From: Apiotrichum sp. Y4204
Lineage: Eukaryota > Basidiomycota > Tremellomycetes > Trichosporonales > Trichosporonaceae
NCBI GenBank assembly: GCA_025531455.1
Contig: JAMYHL010000017.1
Span: 434,001-498,000, forward strand
Direction of reading: 5' to 3'
DNA: 64,000 nt
Under the pieces are notes generated by a model that did no database searches, was not told where the DNA came from, and saw nothing but the letters and a program-made list of their open reading frames with translations. The number at the start of each line of letters is the position of its first letter. Position 1 is the first letter of the stretch. Positions 10,901 to 19,149 of this stretch are shown here, piece after piece. The position numbers and the translations under genes are program-made.

Positions 10901-12130
10901 ATGTGGACCTCATTCGACCCGGACTCCGAGCCCACAGCCGGCGCCTCGGGCCGCCCTTTAGCGGATGCACCATCGGTGTGTATCGACTACACGGCCTTTC
11001 CGCACATTATCGAGCAGATCATGGCGTTCTCCTCGTGGCCTGTCCTCGGTGCCTTCCGGTGCACATGCCGCGCACTCCTTGCCCGCGCGGATAAGCTGCA
11101 AGGATCCCACATTTTGGTGGGGAGCATGGACGAGCCAAGCGCGAAGCCGCGCTCGCCGTTCGGGTGTGTTCCGGCGCTCGGAGCGAGGGACTACCACCAG
11201 TGGGGTAGCAACCGCCGCCGCGACCAGTGGGGGCTTGAGCGCGCTCGCGCGCAGCTCGCACACACCCGCGTACTGGAAGTAATCGGGTTTGGGGACATGT
11301 TGCTCACCCGTATCACGCCGCATTTCCGCCAGGTGCAGGTACTCCGTATCCGGCCAGACTACGACGGCGCACAGCAGTACAAGACAGCAATCCGGGCGCA
11401 CACCCTCGTTGTCTTTGGCGGTCGTGGGCCCGTTCCAGACTGCTGGCGTACCTGTGTGGGACACGGCGTCCAACGTCTTGCAATCACCCCCCGAAGGTCG
11501 GGTTATCAGGAGAAGGAAGAGTGTCTCCCGATCGTAGTAGAGAAAATGTCCCGCGGCGTGAAGGACGTCGTCCTCCATCTCACGGGATACCTGATGGACG
11601 GGGCGGTGCGGGCCATGCTTGCAGGCGACATCGCGACGATGCTCACGCACACGCGCCGCGAAGAGTTCCGGATTACGGTTGTTGGCGCCGAGGATATCAG
11701 CTGCAAGGGGCGATTGGACTGGGCGGACCGCGAGGGATGCCCGCGCGAACCTGTGCTTGAATCGCTGTCTGCGGCGCTGGAATGCGAGTCCGCAAAGCTG
11801 GAGGACAGCGACTTGCAGGAGCCTCCGGGAATCAGCGCGTTCCGTGAGGCCATCTATAATGAGCTTGTCCGCAACCTTTGGGAACCTCCTGAAGCGGGCG
11901 AGTCTGCCGAGGATGAGTCTCGTGAAGCCGACGGTGAGGACCTCCACGATCAACCATGGCCGTTCAGCAGCGCATCGGACGCGCTGTCACGCGTCACCTT
12001 CCTCTCTCTCGGCGCGTATGCCGCTACGATACCCCGCGACGAGCTGGTCCTCGAAGTGGTCGAGGGGATACAGGGAAGAGGGAGTGAGCTGCCGTTACAG
12101 GAGGTCCGCGTAGTGCAGCGTGGCGGCTGA
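10901..12130 (+). CDS. F-box-like domain protein, accessory
   Basis: Single exon, 409 aa from ATG 10901 (MWTSFDPDSEPT); the frame is open upstream but without an earlier ATG. Residues about 32-65 (YTAFPHIIEQIMAFSSWPVLGAFRCTCRALLARAD) have the Leu/Pro/Ile spacing of an F-box. The rest has the alternating hydrophobic pattern of an LRR-like or beta-rich substrate domain but no named domain. Such proteins form large, fast-changing families in Trichosporonales (from memory). If it binds Skp1 it would recruit a substrate to an SCF ligase; no substrate can be inferred. The 3' end abuts the duplicated segment that starts at 12131. Confidence 0.7.
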   Translation: MWTSFDPDSEPTAGASGRPLADAPSVCIDYTAFPHIIEQIMAFSSWPVLGAFRCTCRALLARADKLQGSHILVGSMDEPSAKPRSPFGCVPALGARDYHQWGSNRRRDQWGLERARAQLAHTRVLEVIGFGDMLLTRITPHFRQVQVLRIRPDYDGAQQYKTAIRAHTLVVFGGRGPVPDCWRTCVGHGVQRLAITPRRSGYQEKEECLPIVVEKMSRGVKDVVLHLTGYLMDGAVRAMLAGDIATMLTHTRREEFRITVVGAEDISCKGRLDWADREGCPREPVLESLSAALECESAKLEDSDLQEPPGISAFREAIYNELVRNLWEPPEAGESAEDESREADGEDLHDQPWPFSSASDALSRVTFLSLGAYAATIPRDELVLEVVEGIQGRGSELPLQEVRVVQRGG

Positions 12131-12231
12131 TAGTATGGTAGAGTAGCTTCTGTGGCTCTTGGCATCTCGATGTATGTACTGTATATCCTTAACAACACGA
12201 CTTGGACGGTATCTGCACGCGGCCTCAGCGC

Positions 12232-12579
12232 CTACTTGAACATCTTCTTGAACTGAGGTGAGCTCTGAACAGCGGCGATACACACCTTGGCCTCCCAGTG
12301 GCTCGTCACGCCATTCTGACCGCGAGCGGCGAGGACAGGGTCGGCTTTAGCTCGCGCCCAGAGGTGGTCCTTCACGATATTGAAGACGAGCTTGTCAAGC
12401 GCCTTTTCTTCGGCGTCCGTCCACACCTTGCGCTGGGGTTAGCCATGACTATGGAAGAGGGTGAGGCGAGTGCTCGTAGAGGAGTAGTATCACTTGGAGT
12501 GCCGAAGAGACAACAGAATACCCACAGCTCGCTTTGGCGGGGTGCCGCGGTCTTCTTGGGCTTCGCGTTTCGGGGGCAT
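12232..12579 (-). CDS. Small Myb/SANT-like protein, tandem paralogue A
   Basis: Three exons, 12579-12526, 12432-12286 and 12252-12232; introns 93 and 33 nt; 73 aa. A basic N-terminus (MPPKREAQEDRGTPPKRARK) precedes one Myb-like helix-turn-helix: VWTDAEEKALDKLVFNIVKD, HLWARAKADPVLAARGQ and the recognition helix NGVTSHWEAKFKKMFK. The second intron (33 nt, phase 0) contains no stop; retention would insert 11 residues inside helix 3, breaking the usual SHWxxxxKK spacing, so splicing is favoured. It is too small for a conventional transcription factor; a DNA-binding or chromatin role is inference. Paralogue B lies directly upstream. Confidence 0.75.
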
Positions 12580-12935
12580 GAGGAGGCTGCCACAGCAATG
12601 GAGTGGAAGCAATTGGAGTAAGGAGCCGGAAGAGGGAATAGCAAGTCTCGGTTAGAGAGAGCTGAGCAGCGAAGCGCAGAGGCAAAGAGTGTCGAGAATT
12701 GAAAAAAATGAGAACAGAATCAAGTGAGAACAGCAATCGAGTTTGTTTCCCGATATGTTCTCATCCGCTCATTTTGCGCTGGTCTCCGAGTCGCAGCTTC
12801 ATCCGCGCGCGCGCGCCCTATTCCCCCTCCTTCATTCAGTACTCAGCACTTATCCTTCATCGGTCAGTGTGTTCGTCTAGTACATGTGTGTGCTCGCCTG
12901 AGAACAAACTATCAAGTCGGATGCGCCCCACTCAC

Positions 12936-12985
12936 ATCATCATAACTCACAACATCATAACTCACAACATCATAACTCACATCAT
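12936..12985. repeat. Short tandem repeat in the upstream flank of Myb-like gene A
   Basis: The roughly 15-bp word CATCATAACTCACAA repeats three times; the matching place in unit B (near 13830) has about one copy, so the units differ by repeat expansion. Confidence 0.8.
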
Positions 12986-13055
12986 CAACCAGATCACTTC
13001 TGAATACCCCATACCCAATACCTAATGGGAACTCCACCTCCAAGAACACTCTACG

Positions 13056-13907
13056 TAGTATGGTAGAGTAGCTTCTGTGGGTCTTGGCATCTCGATTGTA
13101 TGTACAGTATATCCTTAACAACACGACTTGACGGCATCCGTACGAGACCTCAGCGCCTACTTGAAAATCTGCGCCTACTTCGATATATTCTTGAACTGGA
13201 GTGAGCTTTGAACAGGGGCAATACGCACCTTGGCGTTCCAGTGGCTCTTGACGCTGCTCTGGCCGCGCGCAGCGAGAAGGGGGTCTCCTTTTGCCCGCGC
13301 CCAAAGACTGTCCTTCACGATCTTGTAGATGAGTTTGTCAAAAGCCTTTTCCTCAGCGTCGGTCCAGGCTTTCCGCTGCGGTTAGTGATGATATACGGCA
13401 TAACGCACGTCACGCTTGGCCGGAGGCGGACTGGTGCCCTCATCCTCGGCCTTGTGCTTTGGCATGTCAAAGGTGAATGTGTTACGGAGGATCGCGGGTG
13501 GCAAGGTTGATGACGGGGAACGTTGACGAGCGAAGCAGATAACGCAACGAACGTGAAGAACTGGGACGATGAGAACAAGTAGTAGGTGGGAACGGAACTT
13601 GAAAGTGATGGTGTTGTGGGCACTCTTCATCCTTTCGTTCCGCTCTGCGCTGTGTGTTGAATGACCTCTGTCATAATGCGTGCCCTAGATTCTCTGCCTC
13701 ATTCCTCCCTCATCCTCTATCACCTCATCGGCCAGTGTGTTCGGGTTAGGGGGAGTGAGTAAGCTCGCGTGAGAACAAGATACGAGTCAGAAACGCCCCA
13801 TCATGTCCAGCTCGCATCGTCATTCATGTCGTAACTCACATCATCAAACATATCACTTCTGAAACCCCGATACCTAGTACAACCTTCAATACCAAGAACA
13901 CTCTACG
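13056..13907. repeat. Tandem segmental duplication, unit B
   Basis: Second copy of the segment, holding Myb-like gene B. Its right end is the same 14-bp word (13894-13907) that ends unit A (13042-13055). The stop codon of the monooxygenase (13903-13905) lies inside this word. Confidence 0.85.
13175..13465 (-). CDS. Small Myb/SANT-like protein, tandem paralogue B
   Basis: Three exons, 13465-13409, 13375-13229 and 13195-13175; both introns exactly 33 nt; 74 aa. Exons 2 and 3 have the same lengths as in paralogue A (147 and 21 nt), and both introns sit at the same phase-0 sites. Helix pattern: AWTDAEEKAFDKLIYKIVKD, SLWARAKGDPLLAARGQ, SSVKSHWNAKFKNISK. The first intron is 33 nt against 93 nt in A and has an in-frame stop; the second has none, as in A. 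An upstream in-frame Met exists, but comparison with A places the start at MPKHKAEDE. Confidence 0.75.
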
Positions 13908-15735
13908 CCATCACAAGACCCTCAAAGTTACCCGTCTTGACGCCGTCGGCCGTCCACTGGCGCTTGAGCTTGAAGAACGCGGTCGCGCCGCCGGGATATC
14001 CCGAGTTGTGGCGCAGCTCGCTCTTGAGGTTTCCCTCGTTGTTGTAGTATCCAGGGGTACAGTCCTCGCGGCCCATGTGGCGGCTCTGCTCGACGATGAG
14101 CTTGACCCATGCGTCCTGTGCCTCTTGGGTTGGTTCGACAGTCGACAGCCCGTGGTCTTCCATGTACTTCACCTCGGCGGCGATGGCCTTTGCGCTCTCG
14201 AGGAAGTTGTGCGGGACATTCGAGAGGAGGCTCGCGCCCTGCGGGAGCTGCGCGAGGAAGAGGTTCGGGAAGCCGTGCGACTGCAGGCCGTGGAATGTAC
14301 GCATGCCGCCCTTCCATGCGTCGGACATCGGGCCTTCGCTGCCAACTGGGTCGAACCCAAGGCGGTCGGTAAACGACGAGCCCACGAACTCGAAGCCAGT
14401 CGAGTAGATGATGCAGTCCACCTCGTAGTCCTTCCCGTTCGCGTGTAGACCCGTCTCGGTGATCGCGTCAACGCCCTGGCCCTCCGTGTCGATGAGGTGC
14501 ACGTTGGGCCGGTTGAATGCCTGGAGGTACTCGTCGTGGAAAGTCGGCCTCTTGCACAGTTGGCTGTACCATGCACGGAGCCCGGCAGCAGTCGCAGGGT
14601 CCTTGGTGACGATCTCATCAACGCGAGCCCGGATGCGCTCCGTGGTGGCGTTGTCGGAAGCCTCCATGGCGGCCATGAGCTTTTCCAGGGAAAAGTCCGC
14701 AGTCTGGACAGAACGGTGGACATCACGGACACGCAGCGCAAGCTCGCTCCAGCCGTCCTGCACGAGGTCCTCGTACTCCTGCGCAATCTCGTCCGGCTTG
14801 CCGAGGATGAGCCCCCAGATCTCGGTGAAGTTCATGAGCCAGCGCTCCTGCCACCCCGGCTCGGCCGTGACCTTCTTGAACCACTCGGGGTCGATCTTGT
14901 GGTTGTTCCGGATGTCGATCGCGGACGGCGTGCGCTGGAACACGAGCAGCTCCTTGCAGTACTTGGCGAGCTCGGGGACGCACTGCACCGCTGTGGCACC
15001 CGTGCCGATGATCGCAACGCGTTTGTCCATGAGGCCAGTAAGCGGGGCACCGCGCCTGTCGCCACCAGTGTACTCGTAGTCCCAGCGCGAAGTGTGGAAC
15101 GCCTTGCCCTTGAACGTCCCGACGCCAGGGATGTCCGGCAGCTGGGCGACCGAGAGCGGCCCCATGCCAATCGACAGGAACTTGGTGGTAAACTCGTCAC
15201 CGCGGCTGGTCTTTACGCGCCAGCGCTTCTTGTCCGCATCCCACTCGGCGCCAGTGACGGCCGTGTGGAAGAGCGCGTGCTTGTAGAGGTCAAAGTGGCG
15301 GCCAATACGCTGCGTGTGCTCGTTGATCTCGTAGCCCATCGCGTACTTCTGGCTGGGCATGTAGTTTGTCTCCTCGAGGAGCGGCATGTAGATCATCGCC
15401 GCGGTATCGCACATCGCGCCCGGGTAACGGTTCCAGTACCAGACGCCGCCAAAGTCGCCTGCCTGGTCGAGGATGCGAATCTTGGCGTCGGGACACGCCT
15501 CCTTGACCCTCGCCGCCGTGATGAGCCCCGAGAAGCCGCCGCCCACAAACGTAAACGTCACGTCGTCATGGACAGGCTCCCGCGGCTGCACGGGGGTAAA
15601 TGGGTCGACGACCGCGCCGGGCTTTTCCATCCGCGTGAACCGCCGCCCTGCGGGCGCGTTCAGGCGCTTCTCCCGCTCCTCGGCGTACTTTGCGCGCAGG
15701 GCCGCGGCGTCAATGGCCGTCACGTCGATGGTCAT
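13903..15735 (-). CDS. Flavin-containing monooxygenase, Baeyer-Villiger type
   Basis: Single exon, 610 aa, no introns, unlike most neighbours. An N-terminal FAD Rossmann motif (GGGFSG, residues 65-70) is followed by the Baeyer-Villiger fingerprint FKGKAFHTSRWD (208-219) and a second, NADPH-binding Rossmann motif (GTGATA, 244-249). Motifs such as GGVWYWNRYPGAMCD are typical of class B cyclohexanone- or phenylacetone-type monooxygenases. These insert one oxygen atom from O2 next to a ketone carbonyl using NADPH and FAD; the substrate cannot be read from sequence. No signal peptide is seen, so it is probably cytosolic. A TATAAG box lies about 130 bp upstream. The stop codon falls in the junction repeat of the neighbouring duplication. 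Confidence 0.9.
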   Translation of the reverse strand: MTIDVTAIDAAALRAKYAEEREKRLNAPAGRRFTRMEKPGAVVDPFTPVQPREPVHDDVTFTFVGGGFSGLITAARVKEACPDAKIRILDQAGDFGGVWYWNRYPGAMCDTAAMIYMPLLEETNYMPSQKYAMGYEINEHTQRIGRHFDLYKHALFHTAVTGAEWDADKKRWRVKTSRGDEFTTKFLSIGMGPLSVAQLPDIPGVGTFKGKAFHTSRWDYEYTGGDRRGAPLTGLMDKRVAIIGTGATAVQCVPELAKYCKELLVFQRTPSAIDIRNNHKIDPEWFKKVTAEPGWQERWLMNFTEIWGLILGKPDEIAQEYEDLVQDGWSELALRVRDVHRSVQTADFSLEKLMAAMEASDNATTERIRARVDEIVTKDPATAAGLRAWYSQLCKRPTFHDEYLQAFNRPNVHLIDTEGQGVDAITETGLHANGKDYEVDCIIYSTGFEFVGSSFTDRLGFDPVGSEGPMSDAWKGGMRTFHGLQSHGFPNLFLAQLPQGASLLSNVPHNFLESAKAIAAEVKYMEDHGLSTVEPTQEAQDAWVKLIVEQSRHMGREDCTPGYYNNEGNLKSELRHNSGYPGGATAFFKLKRQWTADGVKTGNFEGLVMA

Positions 15736-15860
15736 GGCTGGGGTGAGAGGCGATGCCGGGAGGGACGTATTGCAGTGAGTGGTGATGAAGAAGTGTTGTC
15801 AAGAGCTGCGAGGTTGAAAGTAGTCTGGAACGAACGGCAAGACCGGCAACTCGATCTGGT

Positions 15861-15866
15861 CTTATA
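15861..15866 (-). promoter_or_regulatory. TATAAG box of the monooxygenase
   Basis: On the minus strand TATAAG lies about 130 bp before the ATG at 15735; same hexamer and spacing as for the two F-box-like genes. Confidence 0.5.
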
Positions 15867-16078
15867 ACAAGTCGAGGCCGGTTATGGATTGAGTGCAGTC
15901 AGCACATGACACTCACTGTGAACGCCACCACCGGGGACGCGTCCATGCCAAGTACTCCACGATGCCCATCTTCACACTCGTTCTGCGCGTCTGCTAAACA
16001 GTAGTTGCCGCCAGCGACATGCCCCAACATGTGATGGAGCCCAGTGCGGGGCCCGGTGGGACGGGCATGCATGAACGC

Positions 16079-16116
16079 GGGGACGGGGATGGGGACGGGG
16101 ATGGGGACGGGGACGG
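16079..16116. repeat. G-rich minisatellite
   Basis: Alternating GGGGAC and GGGGAT hexamers form a 12-bp period over about 38 bp. G runs spaced two bases apart could form a G-quadruplex on the plus strand. Confidence 0.85.
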
Positions 16117-19038
16117 AGGCCGAGACGAAGAACGTGGAAATCCGGAGGTAGTGTAACTCGGGCATGGTGATGGGCAGTCGTGGTCGGGGGGGGGGACAGC
16201 GAGTGACCGGCTAGCGACGGCCATCTCCGATGACCATGCCCGGACTAGTGGAACTGCTCGAACCGGGGTCACACATGGTGCGCTCTGCATTGTTTGATTG
16301 TTCTCCACTCCTCATCACCATCGGCCACATCAAATGCGCAGTCTATTGCGCTTGGGGCGACGGCTGTCTCCGAGCGCTCACGACTGTATTTCTGCGAGTA
16401 CTCTCGCCTCGTTTTGCTGATTCCCACGATTCCCCTCCACAATCTCGAAGTATCCTCTCAGAACGAAGTTTCCACCACTAGACACAATTGGGGTGAAAAA
16501 ACCACTTATCGCCCTTATCACCCTGCTTTCATACTGCTGATAGTGAACACTTACGACTGTTTGTAGCTTGCCCGACTGACATAGGGGGCGCGACGAGATC
16601 ATCAGCGATCACCACCCTGGTATCCACCCATCCTCTCTCGCCGGTCGTCGTCGTGTCACATCTTCACGTTCATACTGAGTTATACCCATCGCTTTACTCA
16701 TCTCTCTCGTCGAAGACCTAGCTCATGAATAGGACACGATTAGAATGATAACGGTGATGGTTAAGGAGCAAGCAAGCTAAGTTTAAGCATTCGACACCAG
16801 CCCCTTTAGTGCAGAGGTGCGCTCTGTTGCGCCGGTCGTCATGGCCAGGTATGGCCCCCCTTGCCTTCACCATCCCTCAACCTGCCTCCGCAGAGGTCGT
16901 CAGTCGAGGACCAGGACCCACTGTTGCCGCTGACACTTCATAAGTATAACCTTGGTCCGAATGAAATGAGATGTCTCTCAATATCGCCTGCACCGGCCAC
17001 TGGCGCGTCACCGGAGCCAGAACGCTTTGCCGACGATACCGACCGCTGACATTGACAAGGACGCCAACCTCACCATTGACCATGGCACAGCCTCTGACCC
17101 TCCTTGTGGTCCCAAAGTGAATTTATAGCTTTCGGCAGACCCGCGCCCGCATATCTGTATGATCGCCATGCCTCGACCAGTGCAGATCGCCACACTGTCT
17201 CTTTCGACTGTACAGTCGTCTTGCACTTGTGAACCTGATGTCTCATCAGACCGCATGAACCTCCTCAGCCATGGCAAGACAATCCTGGGGGCCAGGACCC
17301 ACGTATGATGGGCCAACGTCCATCAGTCGGGATCAGTTTCTCTCAACAGTCATTTCGTTCGCCGCTTGGCCGCTGGATGTTCCCGTGCTCACCAATGCCG
17401 CCACCAGTGCCGAGCATGGCACAGCAGCATCGCAGATACAGGTGATCCCCAGACTGCCATGTGTCAAGTTGGCGGTCGGGATTCCCGAGGTGGCGCGTGG
17501 TCGGACCACCCGCGGAGCGGCGGCTGAGACATAATGGAGCCATCGAATACGTGCTACGGCGTAGGGAAGGACACTTGGTAGAAAGCTGGGATGCGCACAG
17601 TGGAGGTCGTGCCCAGCTTTTGATCTCTGAGCACATGATGTAGCTTGTGTTGTGGCCGGCGTGCTGAGTTAATCAGTGGTGGATGTTCCGTGATCGCAGC
17701 ACGAGACCAAGAGGTGACGAGGAGATCTTAGGCTTCTTGAATTTCACTGGGTCACAACTATTCTTGGGCGAGAGAGGGTGCTTACAAAACAGATGTTGGG
17801 TACCATCAAAGAATGAGACATCTGGAGGCGACACACCTCGAGCCTCCGAGGTCGACATCGAGACGGAGAATTTCAACGCCACAATCCACACGGACCTTGT
17901 CTCTCTGACAAAAGCCTCCCAGTTATTCGATGGAGTTCTTTGGAGGGACATATCCAACTCAGTTTCCGCGTCCTAGCTTTCCCCACTGAAACGCCGCTGC
18001 TCATCATGCCGACGTGTCGAGATGGTGCCGACGCGTAGAGGGTTACGATGAGTTGATGGCCCGTGCGTGGGCGTCGTGGCCAGAGCCAGTGTGTTTGTAT
18101 CTCCGGAACACAGCGCTCCCCATACCCAAGCTCGGGTTGTGTTGCCTTACCCGCGGCGAGGACAATCGAACCGCGGCCACGGGAAGCTGAGCGACTCGTT
18201 CGTCTCGAGTAAAAGGTGTGGCGGTGGCATGGGTGCCCCCAAACTTGAACCGCAGATACTGAACGAAGCCTTCACGTAAGCCCCAAATTCTTCATGTCTT
18301 TCGGCCCTATGGTGGCTCTCCTGACGGCACCTGGTCGTCGAATTTACGACGTCCGTGGCGGGCGCCTCGTGTGCCACTATGCCACACCTCAAGCGAGAGG
18401 CGCCGATTGGGGTTGTGGAATGTGGCGAGTCAGAGTGGGCCGAGAAGCCTGTCGCATCCTGCCGGCTCGGCACGGCAGCATTTGAACGAGCCGAGGTTTG
18501 GAGTGGCACTGCAAACGTGCATTGTCTTGTTGAGGTATCTGAGACGTGGCGCTCCGTTACCGTCTGTGAGGTGCCAACCACCTCCCCTATGTAGCGGTGG
18601 CCCTACTGACTAGCAAGCTTTGCTTGCTTGGGGTGCCAAGAGTTCTGTTCATCATGATCGCGCGCCCCTTTTCTCTTCTGTTCCGACAAATTGACAGGCG
18701 CTAAGTGGAGCTAAGTAAGAAAAAGACAGAAGGACACAACACAGCTCTACAACTTACTTGAAGAAGCGACGCACCAGCCAAAGCCCGCTTCACTGAGAAA
18801 GATCAGCGGTGAGAATGAGCAAGAGCAGGGCGTTGGAGACTGCGGGAGAGGCCGGTGAGCGCGTCCTACATACGTCGGAGCGGCTGGTACTGTAGCGGTC
18901 CAAATTGCGAGGGGTGTCAGGAAATCTTACAGGTTGTGCGACCTTATGCGCATCGTTGTTGTTTTAATGTTACATGTCTACAACCAGTGCAGATCTACAA
19001 TACTATCATTATTTTTCGTTGTTTTCTTCTTTCTTCCC

Positions 19039-19066
19039 TTTTTTTTTTTTTTTTTGTCTTTTTTTT
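19039..19066. repeat. Poly-T tract (17 T, GTC, 8 T)
   Basis: Homopolymer run about 85-110 bp beyond the stop of the calpain-like gene; on that gene's strand it reads as poly-A. It could be a transcription-end feature or slippage; there are no target-site duplications to support retroposition. Confidence 0.8.
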
Positions 19067-19149
19067 GTCGACATTTTGCTGAATTTGCTTTGGCTCTCCT
19101 CCCTCTTGCCTTACGGTTCTGAAAAGTTGTTCCGTGTTATGTTTTGGAC

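Larger units (their letters stand above)
12131..13055. repeat. Tandem segmental duplication, unit A
   Basis: Unit A holds Myb-like gene A (12232-12579), its 3' flank (12131-12231) and its upstream flank to 13055. Unit B (13056-13907) repeats the same order. The 3' flanks are nearly identical over about 110 bp. The upstream flanks share the CATCGG(C/T)CAGTGTGTTCG word, the GAGAACAA block and the stretch ending AAGAACACTCTACG. Confidence 0.85.
15736..19149. other. Gene-poor region, 3.4 kb
   Basis: No supportable gene. It contains the monooxygenase promoter, a G-rich minisatellite (16079-16116) and a poly-T tract (19039-19066). Open frames reach at most about 140 codons, overlap on both strands and show no domain-like conservation. 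Base composition is visibly closer to 50% G+C than in the core genes. Confidence 0.55.

Noticed and set aside
14497..15867. 456-codon plus-strand open frame
   Set aside because: Antisense shadow of the monooxygenase, whose two Rossmann motifs and family fingerprint are on the minus strand.
18294..18613. Small open frames of 60-80 codons in three frames
   Set aside because: No conserved motif, no splice-supported partner, and frames overlap each other.
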